From: Clostridium sulfidigenes
GTDB lineage: Bacteria; Bacillota; Clostridia; Clostridiales; Clostridiaceae
NCBI RefSeq assembly: GCF_000732635.1
Contig: NZ_JPMD01000006.1
Span: 1 to 62,459, forward strand
Reading direction: 5' to 3'
DNA: 62,459 bases
The notes beneath the pieces were generated by a model that was not told where the DNA came from, did not search any database, and saw only the letters and a list, made by a program, of their open reading frames with translations. The position numbers were made by a program, and so were the translations under genes. Positions 38,894-48,352 of the stretch are shown here, one piece after another (position 1 is the stretch's first letter; every line of letters begins with the position of its first letter).

Positions 38894-39775
38894 TTAATCT
38901 ATTTTTATATTGTTTTCTCTTGCATAATAAAATAAGTATTGTTGTGCAAATCCAGATAAGCTACCAAACTTCTCTCTTGCAAACTCCCTTATTTTAGGCA
39001 ATGATACATCTGGTGCCACATAAAAGAACTGCATTGCTCTTTTCACCCAAACATCCACTGGAAATGCTGAGTATTTCCCCATAGAAAATAGCATTATGCA
39101 ATCAGCTACCTTAGGCCCTACTCCATTAAAATTTTTAAGACCCTCATGACATCCATCATCATCACTTTGTTTTATTGCGTTTAAATCATAGGTACCGCTA
39201 CTCAAATCTTCTAGTGCCTTATATATATACTTAGCCCTAAATCCAACCCCTAAAGCTTCTATATCTTCTACTGTAGCTCTTCTAAACTCCTCTAAGGTTG
39301 GAAAGGCATAATATGTATTTCCCTTGTACTTTATAGATTTGCCAAATGATTTGCTTATATTCTCTATAGCTCTTTTTATCATAGGAATTCTATTATTTGC
39401 AGATATAATAAAAGATATTAGCATTTCAAAGGGATCTTGTTGTAGTATTCTAATTCCTACACCAAATTCTACTGCTTTTTTTAAAAGTTCATCCTTCTCA
39501 AATTCTTCTTTTATAGCTGAATAGTCCCTTTCTAGGTCAAAGTAATTTAGCCATATGTCATTAAAATCCTTTAAATCCGTATTATATATAACTACATCAT
39601 TATTCCTTTTTTCAATTTCAATAACTTTTCCAAAGGCTACACCTATATAATTATTATTATCTTGTCTGTTCCATCTAAAACATTGTCCGCAATCAAAAAT
39701 ATGGGGAAGTTCAAAATTCTTTACATCCTTTAATATAACTTTTCCACTTTCTTCAATAGCTTCTTTAAAGTCCAT
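38894..39775 (-). CDS. ogg: 8-oxoguanine DNA glycosylase (OGG1 family)
   Basis: A 293-aa base-excision repair enzyme that removes 8-oxoguanine and cleaves the strand. The ATG at 39775 is chosen (AGGAGG nine bases upstream). The N-terminal OGG domain has 'FDCGQCFRW'. The helix-hairpin-helix and catalytic residues are in 'FNGVGPKVADCIMLF' (Lys of the GVGxKVAD motif) and 'AFPVDVWVKR' (catalytic Asp). 'QQDPFEMLISFIISANN' is the usual landmark before them. It stands alone, transcribed towards the TVP38 gene. Defence against oxidative damage is the expected role. Confidence 0.93.
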   Translation of the reverse strand: MDFKEAIEESGKVILKDVKNFELPHIFDCGQCFRWNRQDNNNYIGVAFGKVIEIEKRNNDVVIYNTDLKDFNDIWLNYFDLERDYSAIKEEFEKDELLKKAVEFGVGIRILQQDPFEMLISFIISANNRIPMIKRAIENISKSFGKSIKYKGNTYYAFPTLEEFRRATVEDIEALGVGFRAKYIYKALEDLSSGTYDLNAIKQSDDDGCHEGLKNFNGVGPKVADCIMLFSMGKYSAFPVDVWVKRAMQFFYVAPDVSLPKIREFAREKFGSLSGFAQQYLFYYARENNIKID

Positions 39776-39817
39776 CCATATCAACCTCCTTTAAATAACA
39801 CTTATGGGATGCTAGTT

Positions 39818-39849
39818 TAAAAATAGTGCTAAGGATATTCTCAGCACTA
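39818..39849 (-). terminator. Terminator after the C_GCAxxG_C_C gene
   Basis: TAGTGCTAAGG pairs with the complementary arm ending CAGCACTA at 39849, followed on the minus strand by TTTTTAA. Confidence 0.75.
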
Positions 39850-39869
39850 AGTTTTAAAATTATTCTCAA

Positions 39870-40280
39870 TTACTGTTTATTTCTCTCTCTTGTTACTATG
39901 TTGTCTAATATAACTGCACCTTTTTCTACTATATTAAGACATCTTACTTCATCATTTCTATATAATTCCTTTAATTTATCACAATTTAATGAATTACATT
40001 CTTTATTAAAGTTTTCAATGAATTCTTGAGTAAGGGTTTTTACATAATCGCTTTCATGGGCTCTTTCCTTTGTAAATAAGATACCAAGAACAGATATTGC
40101 TCCTGTGATAACTCCACAAGTGGATTCTACACCCATTCCCCCACCGAAAGCAGCCATGGTTTTAAAAGTTTCTTTACTTAAGTTTAAACCATATTCTTCA
40201 TTAGCAGCATATAGCATAGTCTCTGCACAGTTTAAATCATATTCTTCTCCATAATATTTTTTTACTACATCTAATAACAT
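39870..40280 (-). CDS. C_GCAxxG_C_C family putative redox protein
   Basis: A 136-aa protein. The pattern that names this family is visible: 'LNCAETML' near residue 18, 'FGGGMGVESTCGVITGAI' around residue 47-65, and Cys residues in 'CNSLNCDKL' and 'VRCLNIV'. The conserved cysteines suggest metal or redox activity, sometimes linked to C-type redox partners, but no function is established. It is a single gene with its own terminator. Upstream (40281-40440) I see a small hairpin (GTCATA/TATGAC) and no clear operator. Confidence 0.85.
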   Translation of the reverse strand: MLLDVVKKYYGEEYDLNCAETMLYAANEEYGLNLSKETFKTMAAFGGGMGVESTCGVITGAISVLGILFTKERAHESDYVKTLTQEFIENFNKECNSLNCDKLKELYRNDEVRCLNIVEKGAVILDNIVTRERNKQ

Positions 40281-40440
40281 ATTTATGCACCCTACTTTCC
40301 TATTAATTAGTCCTAAACTTCAGAGAAGCTAAGAACTCTGTTTATTATAGTTTTAGTCATAAATCTATGACTCCAAAAATTTCTTTAAATGTATTAGAAA
40401 TCTACTAGTTTTCAGTTTCATTATACTATATTTATCATAT

Positions 40441-40488
40441 AAAAAAGCCATATTTTAAAGAATTTCACATAACTTTAAAATATGGCTT
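40441..40488 (-). terminator. Terminator of nfnAB
   Basis: AAGCCATATTTTAAAG (40445-40460) is fully complementary to 40473-40488, followed by six T on the minus strand. Confidence 0.85.
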
Positions 40489-40513
40489 GATTTTATTAAT
40501 TCTGCTTTTAAAA

Positions 40514-41896
40514 TTACTTACTTAATTGCTCATCAATAGCTTTAGCAGCTTTTTTACCAGCTTCCATAGCAAGTATAACTGTAGCTGCACCTGTTACAGC
40601 ATCTCCACCAGCATATACTTTTTCTTTTGAAGTAAGTCCTGTTTCTTCCTCTGCAACTATGCATTTATATTTATTAGTTTCTAAGCCTTTAGTTGTAGCT
40701 GGAATTAATGGGTTTGGTGAAGTTCCTAGTGACATGATAACAGTGTCACAGTCTAATGTAAACTCAGAACCTTCTATTACTTGTGGTCTTCTTCTTCCAG
40801 ATGCATCTGGCTCTCCAAGTTCCATTCTTACACATTTCATTCCTTTAACCCAACCATTTTCATCCCCAAGGATTTCTGTAGGATTAACTAATAAATCAAG
40901 GATAACTCCTTCTTCTTTAGCGTGATGTACTTCTTCTACTCTAGCTGGAAGTTCAGCTTCACTTCTTCTATAAACTATATGTGTTTCTGAACCTAGTCTT
41001 AAAGCTGTTCTAGCAGCATCCATAGCAACGTTACCGCCACCAACTACTGCAACGCATTTACCAGATTTAATTGGAGTAGCATACTCATCTTTAAATGCTT
41101 TCATTAAGTTATTTCTAGTTAAGAATTCATTTGCTGAGAATACTCCATTTAAGTTTTCTCCTGGAATTCCCATAAACTTAGGAAGTCCTGCTCCTGATCC
41201 TATAAATACAGCATCAAATTTTTCATCATTCATTAATTCATCTATTGTAACTGTTCTACCAACAACTACATTTGTTTCTATTTTAACTCCTAATTTTCTT
41301 AGGTTGTTTACTTCATGTTTAACAACGGTATCCTTTGGCAATCTGAACTCAGGAATTCCATAAAGTAAAACTCCACCTGGCTCATGTAAAGCTTCAAATA
41401 CAGTTACGTCATAACCCATTTTAGCTAAGTCTCCAGCACAAGTTATTCCTGATGGACCTGATCCAATTACAGCAACTCTCTTATCTTTCTTTTGAATTTC
41501 TTGTGTTAAATCTACGTTGTTATTTCTTGACCAGTCAGCTACAAATCTTTCTAATTTACCTATAGCTACTGCCTCACCTTTTATTCCAAGAACACATTTG
41601 CTTTCACATTGTAATTCTTGAGGACAAACTCTTCCACATACTGCTGGAAGTGCTGTATATTTATCTAAAGCTTTTGCAGCCTTTTCAAACTCTCTTTCTT
41701 TTACATGATGAATAAACTCTGGTATATCTATTGCAACTGGACATTTAGATACACATGGTTTGTTTTTACAATTTAAACATCTAGAAGCTTCTTGAACTGC
41801 TTCTTCTTCAGTGTAACCAAGACAAACTTCTTGAAAGTTAGTTGCTCTTACCTTTGGATCTTGTTCTTGTATTGGAGTTCTTTTCATTCTATCCAT
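40514..41896 (-). CDS. nfnB: NfnB / GltA-like subunit of bifurcating transhydrogenase
   Basis: A 460-aa iron-sulfur flavoprotein. The N-terminal domain binds two [4Fe-4S] clusters: 'CLNCKNKPCVSKCPV' and 'CGRVCPQELQCESKCV'. Two Rossmann folds follow: FAD site 'VIGSGPSGITCAGDLAKMG' and NADPH site 'VVGGGNVAMDAARTALRLG'. Ends 'GGDAVTGAATVILAMEAGKKAA'. It resembles the small subunit of glutamate synthase, but no large subunit is nearby. The partner overlapping by one base is NfnA, so the complex should couple NADH, ferredoxin and NADP+ in electron bifurcation. AGGAGG upstream supports the start. Confidence 0.9.
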   Translation of the reverse strand: MDRMKRTPIQEQDPKVRATNFQEVCLGYTEEEAVQEASRCLNCKNKPCVSKCPVAIDIPEFIHHVKEREFEKAAKALDKYTALPAVCGRVCPQELQCESKCVLGIKGEAVAIGKLERFVADWSRNNNVDLTQEIQKKDKRVAVIGSGPSGITCAGDLAKMGYDVTVFEALHEPGGVLLYGIPEFRLPKDTVVKHEVNNLRKLGVKIETNVVVGRTVTIDELMNDEKFDAVFIGSGAGLPKFMGIPGENLNGVFSANEFLTRNNLMKAFKDEYATPIKSGKCVAVVGGGNVAMDAARTALRLGSETHIVYRRSEAELPARVEEVHHAKEEGVILDLLVNPTEILGDENGWVKGMKCVRMELGEPDASGRRRPQVIEGSEFTLDCDTVIMSLGTSPNPLIPATTKGLETNKYKCIVAEEETGLTSKEKVYAGGDAVTGAATVILAMEAGKKAAKAIDEQLSK

Positions 41897-42759
41897 TAGT
41901 TATTTCCTCCTACTTTGCATCCTTTTTGTATAGAATCCTTTTGTATTTCTTCTGTCTTATACATAGTTGTTCTTTTTAATGCTTCATCGAAGTTTACTTT
42001 ATGTCCATCAAATTCTGGTCCATCAACACAAGCAAATTTAGTTTCTCCATCAACAGTTATTCTACAAGCACCACACATACCTGTTCCATCAACCATGATT
42101 GGGTTCATACTAACTATTGTTTTTATACCTAATTCTTCTGTTAATTTACATACAAATTTCATCATTATCATTGGTCCTATAGCAATTACTGTATCGTATT
42201 TATTGCCTTCTTCAACCAAAGATTTTAATCTATTAGTAACCATTCCTTTAAATCCATAGCTACCATCATCAGTTGCTACATAAACATTGTCTGCAACATT
42301 TTTCATATCTTCTTCTAAAATAACCATTTCTTTATTTTTAAATCCCATGATTACGTCAGCTTTAATTCCGTTTTCATGTAACCATTTTACTTGAGGATAT
42401 ACTGGTGCAGCTCCAACTCCACCTGATATAAACATTATTTTTTCATTTTTTAGCTTATCTTTGTCTTCTTCTAAAAGCTCAGAAGGCATCCCTAAAGGTC
42501 CAACAAAGTCAAAGAAAGAATCCCCTTCTTCATATTGTTCCATAGCTTTTGTAGTACATCCAATTGTTTGTACAACTATTGATACTGTTCCATTTTCTAC
42601 ATCTGTGTCACATACTGTTAAAGGTACTCTCTCACCCTTTTCATCCATTCTTATTATAATGAATTGACCTGGACGAGCTGATTTAGCTACTCTTGGAGCT
42701 AAAATCTTCATCATAAATATTGAAGGTGCCAAAATTTTCTTTTCAACAATTTTATACAT
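41896..42759 (-). CDS. nfnA: NfnA, ferredoxin-NADP+ reductase-like subunit
   Basis: A 287-aa FAD and [2Fe-2S] protein. The FAD domain carries 'ARPGQFIIIRMDEKGERVPLT', the NAD(H) domain 'FISGGVGAAPVYPQVKWL', and the C-terminal cluster site 'GTGMCGACRI' with a further Cys in 'KFACVDGPEF'. It partners NfnB (stop and start overlap as TAATG). The complex regenerates NADPH from NADH and reduced ferredoxin, the latter produced by Bcd-EtfAB encoded 4-6 kb away. First gene of a two-gene operon. Confidence 0.9.
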   Translation of the reverse strand: MYKIVEKKILAPSIFMMKILAPRVAKSARPGQFIIIRMDEKGERVPLTVCDTDVENGTVSIVVQTIGCTTKAMEQYEEGDSFFDFVGPLGMPSELLEEDKDKLKNEKIMFISGGVGAAPVYPQVKWLHENGIKADVIMGFKNKEMVILEEDMKNVADNVYVATDDGSYGFKGMVTNRLKSLVEEGNKYDTVIAIGPMIMMKFVCKLTEELGIKTIVSMNPIMVDGTGMCGACRITVDGETKFACVDGPEFDGHKVNFDEALKRTTMYKTEEIQKDSIQKGCKVGGNN

Positions 42760-43301
42760 AGTACTTTCCTCCGTATTTTAAACATATTTTGTTTTTATAT
42801 GAATTTAATATTTCACCATTTTAATTCATATCCTTTGCCAAATATAATATTATACTATTTTCATTGAAATTTATATATGAACATTAGATATTTATTTAAC
42901 ATAGTGGCTACAAACGCAAAAATAAACAGCGCAATAATGATAGGATTCTTTACCACATTACACTTGTCCAATAAACTAACTTAAATCTCCATATATCCTT
43001 AAATAATACGACTTAAATCCTTTACATGAATATACATTGTGTCGGTTACACTTATATTTTATAATTTTATTTAATTATAGTCAACCATATAGTAAATTAA
43101 ATATTATAAATTTTCAAGCAAATAAATCCATTTTTTATAAACATCCTCTTGAATTCCAGTTATTCTTTCAAACTTCTGGTGATTCCATTTAAACTATACT
43201 CCTTTTATTTTTAAAAATCTACAATAAATTATAAAATGCATTGTTATAATTTTATCTATCTTTTATTTTTTTAATTATATTTAATTTATTTTCACATAAA
43301 G
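42760..43301. other. Non-coding gap between nfnA and hbd
   Basis: About 540 bp of AT-rich DNA. It should hold the nfnAB promoter. A short hydrophobic frame on the minus strand around 42865-42972 lacks a ribosome binding site and is not annotated. I see no RNA structure or repeat here. Confidence 0.4.
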
Positions 43302-43335
43302 AAAAGAGTAAAGATAAATTACTCTTTACTCTTTT
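43302..43335 (-). terminator. Terminator of hbd
   Basis: AAAAGAGTAAAGATA pairs with TACTCTTTACTCTTTT-type arm to 43335; the minus-strand arm ends in CTCTTTTC. Confidence 0.7.
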
Positions 43336-43358
43336 GCTGTAATATTTTTATGATATTA

Positions 43359-44209
43359 TTATTTACTATAATCGAAGAATCCTTTTCCAGTTTTTCTTCC
43401 TAATTGTCCAGCTCTAACGAATTTTCTAAGTAGGCTGTGTGCTCTGTATTTTGAATCTCCAGTTTCTTTATATAATACATCCATGATTGCTAAGCAAACA
43501 TCTAGTCCAATTAAGTCACCTAAAGCAAGAGGTCCCATTGGATGATTTGCTCCAAGCATCATAGCTTTATCTATATCTGCAGCACTTGCAATACCTTCTG
43601 CATAGATGCAAACAGCTTCATTTATCATAGGTACTAAAATTCTGTTTACTACAAATCCTGGAGCTTCTTCTACTTGAACTGGCTCCTTAGATATGTTAAT
43701 AACTAATTCATGCATTGCATCATATGTTTCTTGTGATGTTCCCATTCCTTTTATGATTTCTACAAGTTTCATAACTGGAGCTGGGTTAAAGAAGTGTAGT
43801 CCTATAACTTTATCAACTCTCTTTGTAGCAGTAGCAATTTCAGTTATAGAAAGTGAAGATGTATTTGTAGCCAGGATTGCTTCTGGTTTACAGATTTCAT
43901 CTAATTCTTTAAAAATTTGTTTTTTGATTTCCATGTTTTCTACTGCAGCTTCTATTATTAAATCTACATCATCTAATAAGCTTAATTCTGTAGTTCCACT
44001 AACTCTTGATAAAATTTCTTCTGCTTGTTCTTCTGTTATTTTACCTTTTGTAGCAAGTTTTTTAAATATTTTTTTCTATCATTCCAAGACCTTTTTTGTA
44101 CGAATTCATCCTTTATATCTCTAACTATTACCTCATATCCTTTAGCGGCAAAAGCTTGAGCTATTCCTGATCCCATTGTACCTGCGCCTAAAACACATAT
44201 CTTTTTCAT
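43359..44209 (-). pseudogene. hbd: 3-hydroxybutyryl-CoA dehydrogenase, interrupted by two frameshifts
   Basis: Oxidises or forms 3-hydroxybutyryl-CoA in the butyrate pathway. From the ATG at 44209 (AGGAG upstream) the NAD-binding start '[23 protein letters not shown]' is intact up to 'DIKDEFV'. One base shift then gives '[11 protein letters not shown]', and a second shift gives '[16 protein letters not shown]', after which the frame is clean to '[13 protein letters not shown]'. Both shifts lie in A runs between about 44055 and 44100. Catalytic His-Glu region: '[18 protein letters not shown]'. In a butyrate-producing operon loss would be surprising, so sequencing error in homopolymers is a leading explanation. 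Confidence 0.9.
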
Positions 44210-44317
44210 ATTAAACACTCCTAACATAATTTTGTATTATGGATTATAGACTATTACAAATCTATATTACCACATTTTTATATATTTATATTTATATTTA
44301 TCAAAAATAACTCAATA

Positions 44318-44345
44318 AATATAAATATATGTATACAATTTTCAA
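44318..44345 (-). promoter_or_regulatory. Possible separate hbd promoter
   Basis: TTGAAA (44340-44345) and TATATT (44318-44323) on the minus strand, spacing 16. It would allow hbd expression beyond the terminator at 44378-44410. An AT-rich inverted repeat (about 44278-44332) overlaps. Confidence 0.35.
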
Positions 44346-44358
44346 CGAAATTAGACTT

Positions 44359-44376
44359 TTATTCAATATTTAACAA
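44359..44376. promoter_or_regulatory. Candidate Rex operator upstream of hbd
   Basis: TTGTTAAATATTGAATAA on the minus strand matches TTGTTAA-N4-TTAACAA with the left half perfect and five of seven in the right half. Confidence 0.4.
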
Positions 44377-44377
44377 A

Positions 44378-44410
44378 TGAGGGGTATATACATCTCCGTA
44401 TATCCCCTCA
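44378..44410 (-). terminator. Hairpin terminator between etfA and hbd
   Basis: TGAGGGGTATATAC pairs with GTATATCCCCTCA (one bulge). On the minus strand it continues TTTGTTAAA. The strong stem with a weak T-run may give partial termination before hbd. Confidence 0.6.
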
Positions 44411-44466
44411 TCTTATGTTAATTAGTGTACTATAAAATTCAATTAATCTAAAGTCTTATAAATTTA

Positions 44467-45474
44467 CTATTTGTTCATCTCTTTATATTGAGCTATCATT
44501 TCTGGAATAACTTTAGCAAAGTCTCCTACTAAAGCTACGTCAGCAGCTTTCATGATTGGAGCATCTGAATCTTTGTTAATAGCTATGATGTAGTTAGAAT
44601 CTTGCATTCCAGCTAAGTGTTGGATTGCTCCAGAAATTCCGCAAGCTATATATATAGTAGGTCTTACAGTTTTTCCTGTTTGTCCTACTTGAACTGCTTT
44701 TTCTACCCAGCCATTATCAACAGCTGCTCTTGATCCAGCTAAAGTTCCTCCCATTACGTCTGCAAGTTCTTGAAGTAAAGCGAAGTTTTCTTTACAGCCA
44801 ACTCCTCTTCCTCCTGAAACTACGATATCAGCTTCAGTAATGTCTACCATTTCTTTTACTGATTTAACAACTTCCATAGTTTCTGTTCTTATATCAGAAG
44901 CTGATAATTGAACGTCAAATTTTTCAACTTGGAAAGCTCTGTTTTCATCTTTAGCTAACTTTTCGAAAACTCCAGGTCTTACTGTAGACATTTGTGGTCT
45001 ATGATCTCCACAAACGATTGTAGCCATTAAGTTTCCACCGAAAGCTGGTCTTGTCATTAATAAGTTGTTGTTTTCTGGATCTACATCTAGAGATGTACAG
45101 TCAGCTGTAAGACCTGTTGAAAGTCTTCCTGCAACTCTTGGTCCTAAATCTCTTCCAATGAAGCTAGCTCCAATGAATAGGATTTCTGGTTTTTTAGCGT
45201 TTACAACTTCGTTTATAACTTTTGTATATCCATCAGTTGAATAGTGAGTTAGTAACTCATTGTCGCATACTAATACTTTATCTGCTCCAAAAGCTCCTAA
45301 TTCTTTAGTCATTTCTTCTATATTTTTATGTCCAAGTAATAATGCTGTAAGTTCTACTCCTAACTTGTCAGCTATTTCTCTTCCTTTTCCTAATAATTCT
45401 AAAGCAACCTTTTGTAATTCTCCGTCTCTTTGCTCTGCAAAGACCCATACACCTTTATAATCTGCTATATTCAT
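44467..45474 (-). CDS. etfA: Electron transfer flavoprotein alpha subunit
   Basis: A 335-aa FAD protein partnering EtfB and Bcd. The C-terminal FAD domain shows 'SGGRGVGCKENFALLQELA', 'LAGSRAAVDNGW' and 'CGISGAIQHLAGMQ', ending in 'INKDSDAPIMKAADVALVGD' (family landmark). In clostridia the EtfAB-Bcd complex bifurcates electrons from NADH to crotonyl-CoA and ferredoxin. The start has AAGGAGG. It is followed by a hairpin before hbd. Confidence 0.96.
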   Translation of the reverse strand: MNIADYKGVWVFAEQRDGELQKVALELLGKGREIADKLGVELTALLLGHKNIEEMTKELGAFGADKVLVCDNELLTHYSTDGYTKVINEVVNAKKPEILFIGASFIGRDLGPRVAGRLSTGLTADCTSLDVDPENNNLLMTRPAFGGNLMATIVCGDHRPQMSTVRPGVFEKLAKDENRAFQVEKFDVQLSASDIRTETMEVVKSVKEMVDITEADIVVSGGRGVGCKENFALLQELADVMGGTLAGSRAAVDNGWVEKAVQVGQTGKTVRPTIYIACGISGAIQHLAGMQDSNYIIAINKDSDAPIMKAADVALVGDFAKVIPEMIAQYKEMNK

Positions 45475-45498
45475 GGTAATTTCCTCCTTAACTATATC

Positions 45499-46284
45499 TT
45501 AGATGAAGTGTTTTTCTTTTAGTTTTGAAAGCGCAATTGAAGCTGCTTCTTTTGGTGATACTTCAAATATTTCACCTTGTCCTTTAGCTTCTTTAGTCAT
45601 TGATTTTTTAACCTTTGTAGGTGATCCTTTAAGACCAAGTAGGTTAACATCAACGTTAATGTCTGCTACAGTCCATACTTTAACTTCTTTTTCTTTAGCC
45701 ATTGCGAATATGTTTTTAATGTTCATATATCTTGGCACGTTTAAAGTTTCGATTGCAGTTAATAGAACTGGAGTGTTAACTCTGATATTTTCATATCCAT
45801 CTTCCCAAGCTCTTCTTACGTTTAATACGCCTTCTTTTTCTTGGCTAACTGCTTCAACATAAGTTATTTGAGGCATTCCTAAGTGTTCAGCAATTTCTGG
45901 TCCAACTTGTGCAGTATCTCCATCAATCGCTTGTCTTCCAGCGAATATTATATCATAATCTAAGTTTTTAATAGCTGCAGCTAAAGCGTGAGATGTAGCT
46001 AATGTATCAGCTCCAGCGAAAGCTCTATCTGTAACTAGTATAGCTTCGTCTGCTCCCATTGCTAATGCTTCTTCTAAAGCTACTTTTGCTTGTGGAGGTC
46101 CCATTGTTATAACAGTTACGTGTCCACCATAAGTATCTTTTAATTGTAAAGCTCCTTCTAAAGCGTTTTTGTCATCTGGGTTTATTATTGAAGGAACACC
46201 ATCTCTTATAAGAGTTCCTGTTTTTGGATCTATTTTAACTTCATTTGTATCTGGTACTTGTTTTACACAAACAACTATTTTCAT
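45499..46284 (-). CDS. etfB: Electron transfer flavoprotein beta subunit
   Basis: A 261-aa subunit. The start 'MKIVVCVKQVPDTNEVKID' and 'AMGADEAILVTDRAFAGADT' are characteristic, as is 'GRQAIDGDTAQVGPEIAEHL'. In the bifurcating type this subunit binds a second FAD and NADH. It sits 13 bp after bcd and 24 bp before etfA. Confidence 0.96.
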   Translation of the reverse strand: MKIVVCVKQVPDTNEVKIDPKTGTLIRDGVPSIINPDDKNALEGALQLKDTYGGHVTVITMGPPQAKVALEEALAMGADEAILVTDRAFAGADTLATSHALAAAIKNLDYDIIFAGRQAIDGDTAQVGPEIAEHLGMPQITYVEAVSQEKEGVLNVRRAWEDGYENIRVNTPVLLTAIETLNVPRYMNIKNIFAMAKEKEVKVWTVADINVDVNLLGLKGSPTKVKKSMTKEAKGQGEIFEVSPKEAASIALSKLKEKHFI

Positions 46285-46297
46285 CTTTCACTACCTC

Positions 46298-47437
46298 CTA
46301 TTTCAATATGCTTCCTGCGATAACCATTCTTTGAACTTGAGAAGTTCCTTCGTAGATTTCAGTTATCTTAGCATCTCTCATCATTCTTTCAACTGGATAT
46401 TCTTTAGTGTATCCATATCCACCAAATAATTGAACAGCCTTAGTTGTAACATCCATAGCTACTTCTGAAGCATATAATTTAGCTCTAGCAGCATCTACTG
46501 AGTATGGCATACCCATATCTTTTTTGTATGCAGCTTTGTATACTAAAAGTCTAGCAGCTTCTATTTGAACATCCATATCAGCAACCATCCATTGAAGTCC
46601 TTGGAATGCTGCTATTGATCTTCCGAATTGTTTTCTTTCTTTCATGTAAGCAACAGCTTCATCTAAAGCTCCTTGAGCTAGTCCTAAAGCTTGAGCTGCT
46701 ATACCAATTCTTCCTCCGTCAAGAGTTTGCATTGCAACAGCAAATCCTTTTCCTTCTTTTCCAAGTAAGTTTTCTTTTGGAACTATGCAGTTTTCAAATA
46801 CTAATTCAGTAGTAGATGATGCTCTTATTCCTAACTTCTCTTCAACTTTTCCTATTGAGAATCCTGGGAAATCCTTTTCAACTATGAAAGCAGATATTCC
46901 TCTAGTTCCTTTTGATTTATCAGTCATTGCAAATACTACGAAGATATCCGCAACTCCACCGTTAGTTATGAATATTTTTGAACCGTTTAATACGTAGTGA
47001 TCTCCTTCAAGTACAGCTGTTGTTTGTTGTCCAGCAGCATCAGTACCTGCGTTTGGCTCAGTAAGACCAAATGCACCTAGTTTTTCACCCTTTGCAAGTG
47101 GTGTTAAATATTTTTCTTTTTGCTCTTGAGTACCAAATTGATATATTGGTGCTCCACATAAAGAAGTGTGTGCAGAAACTATAACTCCTGTAGTTCCGCA
47201 AACTTTAGAAAGTTCTTCTACAGTCATAGCATAAGATACGTTGTTTCCACCTGCTCCACCGAATTCAGTTGGGAATGGAATTCCTAACATGTTGTATCTA
47301 GCCATTTGCTCTACGTTTTCCATTGGGAATCTTTCTGTAACATCTATTTCAGCTGCTATAGGTTTTACTTCATTAATAGCAAACTCCCTTACCATTTGCT
47401 TTACAAGTTCTTGTTCCTTAGTTAATGAAAAATTCAT
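46298..47437 (-). CDS. bcd: Butyryl-CoA dehydrogenase
   Basis: A 379-aa acyl-CoA dehydrogenase that reduces crotonyl-CoA to butyryl-CoA. Signature regions: '[13 protein letters not shown]' and 'FITNGG' near residues 130-160, '[21 protein letters not shown]', and the catalytic Glu in '[13 protein letters not shown]'. AGGAGG precedes the ATG. Cotranscribed with crt, etfB and etfA. Crotonyl-CoA from both the acetyl-CoA route and the lysine route (Kal) converges here. Confidence 0.96.
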   Translation of the reverse strand: MNFSLTKEQELVKQMVREFAINEVKPIAAEIDVTERFPMENVEQMARYNMLGIPFPTEFGGAGGNNVSYAMTVEELSKVCGTTGVIVSAHTSLCGAPIYQFGTQEQKEKYLTPLAKGEKLGAFGLTEPNAGTDAAGQQTTAVLEGDHYVLNGSKIFITNGGVADIFVVFAMTDKSKGTRGISAFIVEKDFPGFSIGKVEEKLGIRASSTTELVFENCIVPKENLLGKEGKGFAVAMQTLDGGRIGIAAQALGLAQGALDEAVAYMKERKQFGRSIAAFQGLQWMVADMDVQIEAARLLVYKAAYKKDMGMPYSVDAARAKLYASEVAMDVTTKAVQLFGGYGYTKEYPVERMMRDAKITEIYEGTSQVQRMVIAGSILK

Positions 47438-47473
47438 TATAATACCTCCTACTTATACGATTATCTATTTCGA

Positions 47474-48253
47474 TTATCTATTCTTAAAATTCTTGTCTCT
47501 CTTTTCAACAAAAGCTGTCATACCTTCTTTTTGGTCTTCAGTAGCAAAACACATTCCAAATGCTTCAGCTTCATATAATACTGCACTATCAATATCCATT
47601 TGCAAGCCTCTATTGATAGCCGCTTTACATTGGCTTATAGCTATAGGAGCATTCTTAGCTATTTTATTAGCCATAGCTTTTGCTTCATCTAAAAGTGTCT
47701 CTGGTTCTACTACCTTGTTTACTAATCCAATTCTTAAAGCTTCTTCAGCATTGATCATGTCACAAGTGTAAATTAATTCTTTTGCAATTCCTTCACCTAC
47801 AAGTCTTGATAACCTTTGAGTTCCGCCAAACCCAGGAGTTATTCCAAGCCCTGCTTCTGGTTGTGCAAACTTAGCTTTAACTGATGCAATTCTAATATCA
47901 CAAGCCATTGCAAGTTCACATCCACCACCTAATGCAAAACCATTAACTGCAGCTATAACAGGTTTTTCAAGTTTTTCAATTTTTCTAAAAACCCCATTCC
48001 CAAGAATACCAAATTCTTTACCTTCTATAGCATTCATTTCTTTCATTTCTGAAATATCAGCTCCAGCAACGAAAGCTTTACCTTCTCCTGTAAGAATAAC
48101 TGCATAAATTTCTTTATCCCCAGAAATTTCTTGGATAACACAATCAATTTCTTTTAAAGTTTCTGTGTTTAAAGCATTTAATGCTTTAGGTCTGTTTAGT
48201 TTAACTAAAGCCACATTTCCTTCTTTTTCCAAGACTATGTTCTTATAATCCAT
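47474..48253 (-). CDS. crt: Crotonase (3-hydroxybutyryl-CoA dehydratase)
   Basis: A 259-aa enoyl-CoA hydratase family enzyme. The ATG at 48253 is chosen (GGGGGA upstream); a TTG two codons earlier is in frame. Oxyanion-hole motifs 'AFVAGADISEM' and 'NGFALGGGCELAMACDIR', and catalytic Glu region 'EAGLGITPGFGGTQRL'. First gene of the structural operon, with a consensus promoter, an inverted repeat and a Rex-like site in its leader. Confidence 0.95.
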   Translation of the reverse strand: MDYKNIVLEKEGNVALVKLNRPKALNALNTETLKEIDCVIQEISGDKEIYAVILTGEGKAFVAGADISEMKEMNAIEGKEFGILGNGVFRKIEKLEKPVIAAVNGFALGGGCELAMACDIRIASVKAKFAQPEAGLGITPGFGGTQRLSRLVGEGIAKELIYTCDMINAEEALRIGLVNKVVEPETLLDEAKAMANKIAKNAPIAISQCKAAINRGLQMDIDSAVLYEAEAFGMCFATEDQKEGMTAFVEKRDKNFKNR

Positions 48254-48298
48254 GTTCAAAATCCCCCATGCAATTTTTCAGGTGTTAGCCGCCATAAA

Positions 48299-48316
48299 TC
48301 GTTATTAATTTAACAA
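48299..48316. promoter_or_regulatory. Candidate Rex operator in the crt leader
   Basis: TTGTTAAATTAATAACGA on the minus strand resembles TTGTTAA-N4-TTAACAA (left half perfect, right half five of seven). It is about 30-45 bases downstream of the predicted start site. rex is the next gene upstream, and crt operons are known Rex targets in clostridia. Confidence 0.6.
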
Positions 48317-48318
48317 AA

Positions 48319-48352
48319 ATAGTGATTAAGGTTCTAATACCTTAATCACTAT
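48319..48352. promoter_or_regulatory. Perfect 13-bp inverted repeat over the crt start site
   Basis: ATAGTGATTAAGG (48319-48331) and its exact complement (48340-48352) flank an eight-base spacer. The right arm reaches into the -10 box and the spacer spans the likely +1. Because transcription starts inside it, only part could form an RNA hairpin, which favours a DNA operator for a second regulator. Confidence 0.55.

Noticed and set aside
40514..41896. Annotation as glutamate synthase small subunit
   Set aside because: No large subunit is adjacent, and the overlapping NfnA partner fits the bifurcating transhydrogenase better.
42865..42972. Short hydrophobic peptide frame on the minus strand, possible type I toxin
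   Set aside because: No properly placed ribosome binding site, start codon would be TTG or GTG, and no antitoxin RNA structure is visible.
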